Shown here in pieces: positions 49,401-61,900 of a DNA stretch of 64,000 nucleotides (position 1 is the first letter of the stretch; every line of letters begins with the position of its first letter). The notes under the pieces are model-generated. The model saw only the letters and a list, made by a program, of their open reading frames with translations, made no database searches and was not told where the DNA came from. Both the position numbers and the translations under genes were made by a program. This DNA comes from Clusia tigrina (Eukaryota; Arthropoda; Insecta; Diptera; Clusiidae): assembly GCA_920105625.2 (NCBI GenBank), contig CAKKTE020000328.1, positions 1,736,001-1,800,000 on the forward strand, in the 5' to 3' direction.

Positions 49401-50640
49401 TGATAGGTGTAGGGCGTACCGTATAGAAGTTATAGACATTTGAAGTTTTATCAGTGTTTGATTTGGGACTCAAGGGTAGCATATCTTTGAGCGGTGGCTT
49501 AAATTGACAAGAGGCTCGAGTACTTTATTGTTACAAAATTTCAAGGATTTATGACGCTCCAGTAAAAAGTTACAGGCATTTGTATGTTGCAAACTTTGAT
49601 AGGTGTAGGACGTACCGTATAGAAGTTAGGGCCATTTGAAGTTTTATCAGTGTTCAATTTGGGACTCTAGGGTAGCATAGCTTTGAGCGATAGCTTAAAT
49701 TGACAAAAGGCTCGAGTACTCTATTGTTACAAAATTTCAAGGTTTTATGACGCTCCAGTAAAAAGTTACAAGCATTTGTATGTTGCAAATTTTGATAGGT
49801 GTAGGGCGTACCGTATAGAAGTTAGGGCTATTTGAAGTTTTCTCAGTGTTTCATTTGGGACTCAAGGGTAGCATAGCTTTGAGCGATAGCTTAAATTGAC
49901 AAGGGGCTCGAGTACTGTATTGTTACAAAATTTCAAGGTTTTATGAAGCTCCAGTAAAAAATTACAAGCATTTGTATGTTGCAAACTTTGATAGGTGTAG
50001 GGCGTACCGTATAGAAGTTAGGGCCATTTGAAGTTTTCTCAGTGATTCATTTGGGACTCAAGGGTAGTATAGCTTTGAGCGATAGCTTAAATTGACAAAA
50101 GGCTCGAGTACTTTATTGTTACAAAATTTCAAGGTTTTATGACGCTCCAGTAAAAAGTTACAAGCATTTGTATGTTGCAAATTTTGATAGGTGTAGGACG
50201 TACCGTATAGAAGTTAGGGCCATTTGAAGTTTTATCAGTGTTTGATTTGGGACTCAAGGGTAGCATAGCTTTGAGCGATAGCTTAAATTGACAAGAGGCT
50301 CGAGTACTTTACTGTTACAAAATTTCAAGGACTTATGACGCTCCAGTAAAAAGTTACAACCATTTGTATGTTGCAAACTTTGATAGGTGTAGGACGTACC
50401 GTATTAAAGTTAGGGCCATTTGAAGTTTTATCAGTGTTTGATTTGGGACTCAAGCGTAGCAAAGCTTTGAGCGATGGCTTAAATTGACAAGAGGCTCGAG
50501 TACTTTATTGTTACAAAATTTCAAGGTTTTATGACGCTCCAGTAAAAAGTTACAAGCATTTGTATGTTGGAAACTTTGATAGGTGTAGGACGTACCGTAT
50601 AGAAGTTAGGGCCATTTGCAGTTTTCTCAGTGTTTCATTT
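46450..50640. repeat. Higher-order repeat I: 11-12 monomer units, period 2156-2352 bp
   Basis: Marks at an offset of 2352 bp: ctcaatggtagc (46529/48881), agcttcaattg and gagaagagg. Later marks are at 2156 bp: gttatagacatttg (47273/49429), gggactctagg, ctttactgtt, gtattaaag, caagcgtagcaaag (48295/50451) and ttgcagttttc. The change of one monomer comes from an extra monomer at about 47041-47236 in the first unit. Confidence 0.8.
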
Positions 50641-52310
50641 GGGACTCAAGTATAGCATATCTTTGAGCGATGGCTTAAATTGACAAGAGGTTCGAGTACT
50701 TTATTGTTACAAAATTTGAAGGTTTTATGACGCTCCAGTAAAAAGTTACAAGCATTTGTATGTTGCAAACTTTGATAGGTGTAGGACGTACCGTATATAA
50801 GTTAGGGCCATTTGAAGTTTTATCTTTGTCTGATTTGGGACTCAAGGGTAGCATAGCTTTGAGCGATAGCTTAAATTGACAAGATTCTCGAGTACTTTAT
50901 TGTTACAAAATTTCAAGGTTTTATGACGCTCCAGTAAAAAGTTACAAGCACTTGTATGTTGCAAACTTTGATGGGTGTAGGGCGAACCGTACAGAAGTTA
51001 GGGCCATTTGAAGTTTTCTCAGTGTTTCATTTGGGACTCAAGGGTAGCATACCTTTGAGCGATAGCTTAAATTGACAAGAGGCTCGAGTACTTTATTGTT
51101 ACAAAATTTCAAGGTCTTATGACGCTCCAGTAAAAAGTTACAAGCATTTGTATGTTGCAAACTTTGATAGGTGTAGGACGTACCGTATAGAAGTTAGGGC
51201 CATGTGAAGCTTTATCAGTGTTTGCTTTGGGAGTCAAGGGTAGCATATCTTTGAGCGATGGCTTAAATTGACAAGAGGCTCGAGTACTTTATTGTTACAA
51301 AATTTCAAGGTTTTATGACGCTCCAGTAAAAAGTTACAAGCATTTGTATGTTTGCAAACTTTGATAGGTGTAGGACGTACCGTATAGAAGTTAGGGCCAT
51401 TTGAAGTTTTATCAGTGTTTGATTTGGGACTCAAGGGTAGCATAGCTTTGAGCGATAGCTTAAATTGACAAGAGGCTCGAGTACTTTATTGTTACAAAAT
51501 TTCAAGGTTTTATGACGCTCCAGTAAAAAGTTACAAGCATTTGTATGTTGCAAACTTTGATAGGTGTAGGGCGTACCGTATAGAAGTTAGGGCCATTTGA
51601 AGTTTTATCAGTGTTTCATTTGGGACTCAAGGGTAGCATAGCTTTGAGCGATAGCTTAAATTGACAAGAGGCTCGAGTACTTTATTGTTACAAAATTTCA
51701 AGGTTTTATGACGCTCCAGTAAAAAGTTACAAGCATTTGTATGTTGCAAACTTTGATAGGTGTAGGACGTACCGTATAGAAGTTAGGGCCATTTGAAGTT
51801 TTCTCAGTGTTTCATTTGGGACTCAAGGGTAGCATAGCTTTGAGCGACAGCTTAAATTGACAAGAGGCTCGAGTACTTTATTGTTACAAAATTTGAAGGT
51901 TTTATGACGCTCCAGTAAAAAGTTACAAGCATTTGTATGTTGCAAACTTTGATAGGTGTAGGACGTACCGTATAGAAGTTAGGGCCATTTGAAGTTTTCT
52001 CAGTGTTTCATTTGGGACTCAAGGGTAGCATATCTTTGAGCGATGGCTTAAATTGACAAGAGGCTCGAGTACTTTATTGTTACAAAATTTGAAGGTTTTA
52101 TGACGCTCCAGTAAAAAGTTACAAGCATTTGTATGTTGCAAACTTTGATAGGTGTAGGACGTACCGTATAGAAGTTAGGGCCATTTGAAGGTTTATCATT
52201 GTCTGATTTGGGACTCAAGGGTAGCATAGCTTTGAGCGATAGCTTAAATTGACAAGAGGCTCGAGTACTTTATTGTTACAAAATTTCAAGGACTTATGAC
52301 GCTCCAGTAA
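50640..52310. repeat. Satellite stretch without a clear long repeat partner
   Basis: About 8 monomers of ordinary types, including tcaagtatagc, tatctttgtctg, gatgggtgtag and, near 51350, an extra T in tatgtttgcaaac. It shares short runs with other regions, but I could not follow a long constant-offset match by eye. Confidence 0.5.
51880..52260. repeat. Recurrent monomer cassette 2 (example copy)
   Basis: An ordered trio: a tttgaagg monomer, a gcatatc...gatgg monomer ending tttgaagg, then a monomer with the ttgtctgattt mark. The tcattgtctg mark recurs near 3977, 7315, 10842, 14174, 15546, 19074, 30382, 32325, 37756, 38341, 52196, 54544, 55525 and 58267, with a tctttgtctg form near 50822. The trio appears to have been copied as a block in both arms. 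Confidence 0.7.
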
Positions 52311-54259
52311 AAAGTTACAAGCATTTGTATGTTGGAAACTTTGATAGGTGTAGGACGTACCGTATAGAAGTTAGGGCCATTTAAAGTTTTATAAGTGTTT
52401 GATTTGGGACTCAAGGGTAGCATAGCTTTGCGCTATAGCTTAAATTGACAAGAGGCTCAAGTACTTTATTATTACAAAATTTCAAGATTTTATGACCTTA
52501 AAGTAAAAAGTTACAAGCATTTGTTTGTTGCAAAATTTGATAGGTGTAGGACGTACCGTATAGAAGTTGGGGCCATTTGAATATCAGTGTTTTATTTTGA
52601 GATCAAGGGTGCCATAGCTTTGAGCGATAGCTTAAATTGACAAGAGGCTCGAGTACTTCATTGTTACAAAATTTCAAGGTTTTATGACGCTCCAGCAAAA
52701 AGTTACAAGCATTTGTATGTTGCAAACTTTGATAGGTGTAGGACGTACCGTATAGAAGTTAGGGCCATTTGAAGTTTTATCAGTGTTTGATTTGGGACTC
52801 AAGGGTAGCATATCTTTGAGTGATGGCTTAAATTGACAAGAGGGTCGAGTACTTTATTGGTACATAATTTGAAGGTTTTATGACGCTCCAGTAAAAAGTT
52901 ACACGCATTTGTATGTTGCAAACTTTGATAGGTGTAGGACGTACCGTTTAGAAGTTAGGGCCATTTGAAGTTTTCTCAGTGTTTGATTTGGGACTCAAGG
53001 GTAACATAGCTTTGAGCGATAGCTTAAATTGACAAGGGGCTCGAGTACTTTATTGTTACAAAATTTCAAAGTTTTATGACGCTCCAGTAAAAAATTACAA
53101 GCATTTGTATGTTGCAAACTTTGATAAGTGTAGGGCGTACCGTATAGAAGTTAGGGCCATTTGAAGTTTTCTCAGTGTTTCATTTGGGACTCAAGGGTAG
53201 CATAGCTTTGAGCGATAGCTTAAATTGACAAGAGGCTCGAGTACTTTATGGTTACAAAATTTCAAGGTTTTATGACGCTCCAGTAAAAAGTTACAAGCAT
53301 TTGTATGTTGCAAACTTTGATAGGTGTAGGGCGAACCGTATAGAAGTTAGGGCCATTTGAAGTTTTCTCAGCGTTTCATTTGGGACTCAAGGGTAGCATA
53401 GCTTTGAGCGATAGCTTAAATTGACAAGAGGCTCGAGTAGTTTATTGTTACAAAATTTCAAGGTCTTATGACGCTCCAGTAAAAAGTAACAAGCATTTGT
53501 ATGTTGCAAACTTTGATAGGTGTAGGACGTACCGTATAGAAGTTAGGGCCATGTGAAGTTTTCACAATGTTTGCTTTGGGAGTCAAGGGTAGCATATCTT
53601 TGAGCGAAGGCTTAAATTGACAAGAGGCTCGAGTACTTTATTGTTACAAAATTTCAAGGTTTTATGACGCTCCAGTAAAAATTTACAAGCATTTGTATGT
53701 TGCAAACTTTGATAGGTGTAGGACGTACCGTATAGAAGTTAAGGCCATTTGAAGTTTTATCAGTGTTTGATTTGGGACTCAAGGGTAGCATAGCTTTGAG
53801 CGATAGCTTAAATTGACAAGAGGCTCGAGTACTTTATTGTTACAAAATTTCAAGGTTTTATGACGCTCCAGTAAAAAGTTACAAGCATTTGTATGTTGCA
53901 AACTTTGATAGGCGTAGGGCGTACCGTATAGAAGTTAGGGCCATTTGAAGTTTTCTCAGTGTTTCATTTGGGACTCAAGGGTAGCATAGCTTTGAGCGAT
54001 AGCTTAAATTGACAAGAGGCTCGAGTAGTTTATTGTTACAAAATTTCAAGGTTTTATGACGCTCCAGTAAAAAAGTACAAGCATTTGTATGTTGCAAACT
54101 TTGATAGGTGTAGGACGTACCGTATAGAAGTTAGGGCCATTTGAAGTTTTCTCAGTGTTTCATTTGGGACTCAAGGGTAGCATAGCTTTGAGCGATAGCT
54201 TAAATTGACAAGAGGCTCGAGTACTTTATTGTTACAAAATTTGAAGGTTTTATGACGCT

Positions 54260-57200
54260 CCAGTAAAAAGTTACAAGCATTTGTATGTTGCAAACTTTGA
54301 TAGGTGTAGGACGTACCGTATAGATGTTAGGGCCATTTGAAGTTTTCTCAGTGTTTCATTTGGGACTCAAGGGTAGCATATCTTTGAGCGATGGCTTAAA
54401 TTGACAAGAGGTTCGAGTACTTTATTGTTACAAAATTTGAAGGTTTTATGACGCTCCAGTAAAAAGTTACAAGCATTTGTATGTTGCAAACTTTGATAGG
54501 TGTAGGACGTACCGTATATAAGTTAGGGCCATTTGAAGTTTTATCATTGTCTGATTTGGGACTCAAGGGTAGCATAGCTTTGAGCGATAGCTTAAATTGA
54601 CAAGAGGCTCGAGTACTTTATTGTTACAAAATTTCAAGGTTTTATGACGCTCCAGTAAAAAGTTACAAGCATTTGTATGTTGCAAACTTTGATAGGTGTA
54701 GGGCGAACCGTATAGAAGTTAGGACCATTTGAAGTTTTCTCAGTGTTTCATTTGGGACTCAAGGGTAGCATAGCTTTGAGCGATAGCTTAAATTGACAAG
54801 AGGCTCGAGTACTTTATTGTTACAAAATTTCAAGGTCTTATGACGCTCCAGTAAAAAGTTACAAGCATTTGTATGTTGCAAACTTTGATAGGTGTAGGGC
54901 ATACCGTATAGAAGTTAGGGCCATTTGAAGTTTTATCAGTGTTTCATTTGGGACTCAAGGGTAGCATAGCTTTGAGCGATAGCTTAAATTGACAAGAGGC
55001 TCGAGTACTTTATTGTTACAAAATTTCAAGGTTTTATGACGCTCCAGTAAAAAGTTACAAGCATTTGTATGTTGCAAACTTTGATAGGTGTAGGACGTAC
55101 CGTATAGAAGTTAGGGCCATTTGAAGTTTTCTCAGTGTTTCATTTGGGACTCAAGTTTAGCATAGCTTTGAGCGATAGCTTAAATTGACAAGAGGCTCGA
55201 GTACTTTATTGTTACAAAATTTGAAGGTTTTATGACGCTCCAGTAAAAAGTTACAAGCATTTGTATGTTGCAAACTTTGATAGGTGTAGGACGTACCGTA
55301 TAGAAGTTAGGGCCATTTGAAGTTTTCTCAGTGTTTCATTTGGGACTCAAGGGTAGCATATCTTTGAGCGATGGCTTAAATTGACAAGAGTCTCAAGTAC
55401 TTTATTGTTACAAAATTTGAAGGTTTTATGACGCTCCAGTAAAAAGTTACAAGCATTTGTATGTTGCAAACTTTGATAGGTGTAGGACGTACCGTATAGA
55501 AGTTAGGGCCATTTGAAGTTTTATCATTGTCTGATTTGGGACTCAAGGGTAGCATAGCTTTGAGCGATAGCTTAAATTGACAAGAGGCTCGAGTACTTTA
55601 TTGTTACAAAATTTCAAGGTCTTATGACGCTCCAGTAAAAAGTTACAAGCATTTGTATGTTGCAAACTTTGATAGGTGTAGGGCGTACCGTATAGAAGTT
55701 AGGGCCATTTGAAGTTTTCTCAGTGTTTCATTTCGGACTCAAGGGTAGCATAGCTTTGAGCGATAGCTTAAATTGACAAGAGGCTGGAGTACTTTATTGT
55801 TACAAAATTTCAAGGTTTTATGACGCTCCAGTAAAAAGTTACAAGCATTTGTATGTTGCAAACATTGATAGGTGTAGGGCGTACCGTATAGAAGTTAGGG
55901 CCATTTGAAGTTTTCTCAGTGTTTCATTTGGGACCCAAGGGTAGCATAGCTTTGAGCGATAACTTAAATTGACAAGAGGCTCGAGTACTTTATTGTTACA
56001 AAATTTCAAGGTCTTATGACGCTCCAGTAAAAAGTTACAAGCATTTGTATGTTGCAAATTTTGATAGGTGTAGGACGTACCGTATAGAAGTTAGGGCCAT
56101 TTGAAGTTTTATCAGTGTTTGATTTGGCACTCAAGGGTAGCATATCTTTGAGCGGTGGCTTAAATTGACAAAAGACTCGAGTACTCTATTGTTACAAAAT
56201 TTCAAGGTTTTATGACGCTCCAGTAAAAAGTTACAAGCATTTGTATGTTGCAAACTTTGATATGTGTAGGGCGTATCATATAGAAGTTAGGGATATTTGA
56301 AGTTTTCTCAGTGTTTCATTTGGGACTCAAGGGTAGCATAGCTTTGAGCGATAGCTTAAATTGACAATGGGCTCGAGTACTTTATTGTTACAAAATTTCA
56401 AGGTTTTATGACGCTCCAGTAAAAAGTTACAAGCATTTGTATGTTGTAAACTTTGATAGGTGTAGGACGTACTGTATAGAAGTTAGGGCCATTTAAAGTT
56501 TTATAAGTGTTTGATTTGGGACTCAAGGGTAGCATAGCTTTGAGCTATAGCTTAAATTGACAAGAGGCTCAAGTACTTTATTATTACAAAATTTCAAGAT
56601 TTTATGACCTTAAAGTAAAAAGTTACAAGCATTTGTATGTTGCAAAATTTGATAGGTGTAGGACGTACCGTATAGAAGTTGGGGCCATTTGAAGTATTAT
56701 CAGTGCTTTATTTAGGGCTCAAGGGTGCCATAGCTTTGAGCGATAGCTTAAATTGACAAGAGGCTCGAGTACTTTATTGTTACAAAATTTCAAGGTTTTA
56801 TGACGCTCCAGCAAAAAGTTACAAGCATTTGTATGTTGCAAACTTTGATAGGTGTAGGACGTACCGTATAGAAGTTAGGGCCATTTGAATTTTATCAGTG
56901 TTTGACTTGGGAGTCAAGGGTAGCATATCTTTGAGCGATGGCTTAAATTGACAAGAGGCTCGAGTACTTTATTGGTACAAAATTTGAAGGTTTTATGACT
57001 CTCCAGTAAAAAATTACAAGCATTTGTATGTTGCAAACTTTGATAGGTGTAGGGCGTACCGTATAGAAGTTAGGGCCATTTGAAGTTTTCTCAGTGTTTC
57101 ATTTGGGACTCAAGGGTAGCATAGCTTTGAGCGATAGCTTAAATTGACAAGGGGCTCGAGTACTTTATTGTTACAAAATTTCAAGGTTTTATGACGCTCC

Positions 57201-58980
57201 AGTAAAAAGTTACAAGCATTTGTATGTTGCAAACTTTGATAGGTGTAGGGCGTACCGTATAGAAGTTAGGGCCATTTGAAGTTTTATCAGTTTTTCATTT
57301 GGGACTCAAGGGTAGCATAGCTTTGAGCGATAGCTTAAATTGACAAGAGGCTCGAGTACTTTATTGTTACAAAATTTCAAGGTCTTATGACGCTCCAGTA
57401 AAAAGTTACAAGCATTTGTATGTTGCAAACTTTGATAGGTGTAGGACGTACCGTATAGAAGTTAGGGCCATGTGAAGATTTATCAGTGATTGCTTTGGGA
57501 GTCAAGGGTAGCATAGCTTTGAGCGATAGCTTAAATTGACAAGAGGCCCGAGTACTTTATTGTTACAAAATTTCAGGGTTTTATGACGCTCCAGTAAAAA
57601 GTTACAAGCATTTGTATGTTGCAAACTTTGATAGGTGTAGGGCGTACCGTATAGAAGTTAGGGCCATTTGAAGTTTTCTCAGTGTTTCATTTGGGACTCA
57701 AGGGTAGCATAGCTTTGAGCGATAGCTTAAATTGACAAGAGGCTCGAGTACTTTATTGTTACAAAATTTCAAGGTTTTATGACGCTCCAGTAAAAAGTTA
57801 CAAGCATTTGTATGTTGCAAACTTTGATAGGTGTAGGACGTACCGTATAGAAGTTAGGGCCATTTGAAGTTTTCTCAGTGTTTCATTTGGGACTCAAGGG
57901 TAGCATAGCTTTGAGCGATAGCTTAAATTGACAAGAGGCTCGAGTACTTTAATGTTACAAAATTTGAAGGTTTTATGACGCTCCAGTAAAAAGTTACAAG
58001 CATTTGTATGTTGCAAACTTTGATAGGTGTAGGACGTACCGTATATAAGTTAGGGCCATTTGAAGTTTTCTCAGTGTTTCATTTGGGACTCAAGGGTAGC
58101 ATATCTTTGAGCAATGGCTTAAATTGACAAGAGGCTCGAGTACTTTATTGTTACAAAATTTGAAGGTCTTATGACGCTCCAGTAAAAAGTTACAAGCATT
58201 TGTATGTTGCAAACTTTGATAGGTGTAGGACGTACCGTATAGAAGTTAGGGCCATTTGAAGTTTTATCATTGTCTGATTTGGGACTCAAGGGTAGCATAG
58301 CTTTGAGCGATAGCTTAAATTGACAAGAGGCTCGAGTACTTTATTGTTACAAAATTTCAAGGTCTTATGACGCTCCAGTAAAAAGTTACACGCATTTGTA
58401 TGTTGCAACATTTGATAGGTGTAGGACGTCCGTATAGAAGTTAGGGCCATTTGAAGTTTTCTCAGTATTTGATTTGGGACTCAAGGGTAGCATAGCTTTG
58501 AGCGATAGCTTAAATTGACAAGGGGCTCGAGTACTTTATTGTTACAAAATTTCAAAGTTTTATGACGCTCCAGTAAAAAATTACAAGCATTTTTATGTTG
58601 CAAACTTTGATAGGTGTAGGGCGTACCGTATAGAAGTTAGGGCCATTTGAAGTTTTCTCAGTGTTTCATTTGGGACTCAAGGGTAGCATAGCTTTGAGCG
58701 ATAGCTTAAATTTACAAGAGGCTCGAGTACTTTATTGTTACAAAATTTCAAGGTTTTATGACGCTCCAGTAAAAAGTTACAAGCATTTGTATGTTGCAAA
58801 CATTGATAGGTGTAGGGCGTACCGTATAGAAGTTAGAGCCATTTGAAGTTTTCTCAGTGTTTCATTTGGGACTCAAGGGTAGTATAGCTTTGAGCGATAG
58901 CTTAAATTGACAAGAGGCTCGAGTACTTTATTGTTACAAAATTTCAAGGTCTTATGACGCTCCAGTAAAAAGTTACAAGC
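54260..58980. repeat. Mixed satellite stretch
   Basis: About 24 monomers. Cassette 2 occurs three times (about 54250-54600, 55220-55580 and 57960-58320) with ordinary types between. Single examples of otherwise clustered types are present, such as ttatgaccttaaag at 56605. A 2-bp loss at 58428 gives gacgtccgtat. No long constant-offset repeat was followed by eye. Confidence 0.5.
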
Positions 58981-58984
58981 ATTT

Positions 58985-61900
58985 GTATGTTGCAACATTT
59001 GATAGGTGTAGGACGTACCGTATAGAAGTTGGGGCCATTTGAAGTTTTATCAGTGTTTGATTTGGGGCTCAAGGGTGCCATAGCTTTGAGAGATAGCTTA
59101 AATTGACAAGAGGCTCGAGTACTTTATTGTTACAAAATTTCAAGGTTTTATGACGCTCCAGTAAAAAGTTACAAGCATTTGTATGTTGCAAACTTTGATA
59201 GGTGTAGGACGTACCGTATAGAAGTTAGGGCCATTTGAAGTTTTCTCAGTGTTTGATTTGGGACTCAAGGGTAGCATAGCTTTGAGCGATAGCTTAAATT
59301 GACAAGAGGCTCGAGTACTTTATTGTTACAAAATTTCAAGGTTTTATGACGCTCCAGTAAAAAGTTACAAGCATTTGTATGTTGCAAACTTTGAAAGGTG
59401 TAGAACGTACCATATAGAAGTTAGGGCAATTTGAAGTTTTATCAGTGTTTGATTTTGGACTCAAGGGTAGCATAGCTTTGAGCGATAGCTTAAATTGACA
59501 AGAGGCTCGAGTACTTTATTGTTACAAAATTTCAAGGTCTTATGACGCTCCAGTAAAAAGTTACAAGCATTTGTATGTTGCAAATTTTAATAGGTGTAGG
59601 ACGTACCGTATAGAAGTTAGGGCCATTTTAAGTTTTATCAGTGTTTGATTTGGTACTCATGGGTAGCATAGCTTTGAGCGATAACTTACATTGACAAGGG
59701 GCTCGAGTACTGTATTGTTACAAAATTTCAAGGTTTTATGAAGCTCCAGTAAAAAATTACAAGCATTTGTATGTTCAAACTTTGATAGGTGTAGGGCGTA
59801 CCGTATAGAAGTTAGGGCCATTTGAAGTTTTCTCAGTGATTCATTTGGGACTCAAGGGTAGTATAGCTTTGAGCGATAGCTTAAATTGACAAGAGGCTCG
59901 AGTACTTTATTGTTACAAAATTTCAAGGTTTTATGTCGCTCCAGTAAAAAGTTACAAGCATTTGTATGTTGCAAACTTTGATAGGTGTAGGACGTACCGT
60001 ATAGAAGTTAGGGCCATTTAAAGTTTTATCAGTGTTTGATTTGGGACTCAAGGGTAGCATAGCTTTGAGCGATAGCTTAAATTGACAAGAGGCTCGAGTA
60101 CTTTACTGTTACAAAATTTCAAGGACTTATGACGCTCCAGTAAAAAGTTACACGCATTTGTATGTTGCAACATTTGATAGGTGTAGGACGTACCGTATAG
60201 AAGTTGGGGCCATTTGAAGTTTTATCAGTATTTGATTTGGGGCTCAAGGGTGCCATAGCTTTGAGAGATAGCTTAAATTGACAAGAGGCTCGAGTACTTT
60301 ATTGTTACAAAATTTCAAGGTTTTATGACGCTCCAGTAAAAAGTTACAAGCATTTGTATGTTGCAAACTTTGATAGGTGTAGGACGTACCGTATAGAAGT
60401 TAGGGCCATTTGAAGTTTTCTCAGTGTTTGATTTGGGACTCAAGGGTAGCATAGCTTTGAGCGATAGCTTAAATTGACAAGAGGCTCGAGTACTTTATTG
60501 TTACAAAATTTCAAGGTTTTATGACGCTCCAGTAAAAAGTTACAAGCATTTGTATGTTGCAAACTTTGAAAGGTGTAGAACGTACCATATAGAAGTTAGG
60601 GCCATTTGAAGTTTTCTCAGTGTTTGATTTGGGACTCAAGGGTAGCATAGCTTTGAGCGATAGCTTAAATTGACAAGGGGCTCGAGTACTTTATTGTTAC
60701 AAAATTTCAAAGTTTTATGACGCTCCAGTAAAAAGTTACACGCATTTGTATGTTGCAACATTTGATACGTGTAGGACGTACCGTATAGAAGTTAGGGCCA
60801 TTTGAAGTTTTCTCAGTGTTTGATTTGGGACTCAAGGGTAGCATAGCTTTGAGCGATAGCTTAAATTGACAAGGGGCTCGAGTACTTTATTGTTACAAAA
60901 TTTCAAAGTTTTATGACGCTCCAGTAAAAAATTACAAGCATTTGTATGTTGCAAACTTTGATAGGTGTAGGGCGTACCGTATAGAAGTTAGGGCCATTTG
61001 AAGTTTTCTCAGTGTTTCATTTGGGACTCAAGGGTAGCATAGCTTTGAGCGATAGCTTAAATTTACAAGAGGCTCGAGTACTTTATTGTTACAAAATTTC
61101 AAGGTTTTATGACGCTCCAGTAAAAAGTTACAAGCATTTGTATGTTGCAAACATTGATAGGTGTAGGGCGTACCGTATAGAAGTTAGGGCCAATTGAAGT
61201 TTTCTCAGTGTTTCATTTGGGACTCAAGGGTAGCATAGCTTTGAGCGATAGCTTAAGTTGACAAGAAGCTCGAGTACCTTATTGTTACAAAATTTCAAGG
61301 TTTTATGACGCTCCAGTAAAAAGTTACAAGCATTTGTATGTTGCAAACTTTGATAGGTGTAGGACGTACCGTATAGAAGTTAGGGCCATTTGAAGTTTTA
61401 TCAGTGTTTGATTTGGGACTCAAGGGTAGCATATCTTTGAGCGGTGGCTTAAATTGACAAGAGGCTCGAGTACTTTATTGTTACAAAATTTCAAGGTTTT
61501 ATGACGCTCCAGTAAAAAGTTACAAGCATTTGTATGTTGCAAACTTTGATAGGTGTAGGGCGTACCGTATAGAAGTTAGGGCCATTTGAAGTTTTCTCAG
61601 TGTTTCATTTGGGACTCAAGGGTAGCATAGCTTTGAGCTATAGCTTAAATTGACAAGAGGCTCAAGTACTTTATTATTACAAAATTTCAAGATTTTATGA
61701 CCTTAAAGTAAAAAGTTACAAGCATTTGTATGTTGCAACATTTGATAGGTGTAGGACGTACCGTATAGAAGTTGGGGCCATTTGAAGTTTTATCAGTGTT
61801 TGATTTGGGGCTCAAGGGTGCCATAGCTTTGAGAGATAGCTTAAATTGACAAGAGGCTCGAGTACTTTATTGTTACAAAATTTCAAGGTTTTATGACGCT

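Larger units (their letters stand above)
45060..54260. repeat. Higher-order repeat J: about 1.9 kb repeated at about +7250 bp
   Basis: The series at about 45060-46980 recurs at about 52310-54260. Shared rare marks are ctttgcgctata, gtttgttgc, ggtacataatttg with gagtgatgg, gggtaacat (45751/52999), ctttatggttac, gggcgaacc and agtaacaagc with gagcgaaggc. Small indels differ between copies, including 5 bp lost in gaatatcagtg near 52579. Repeat I lies between the two copies. Confidence 0.75.
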
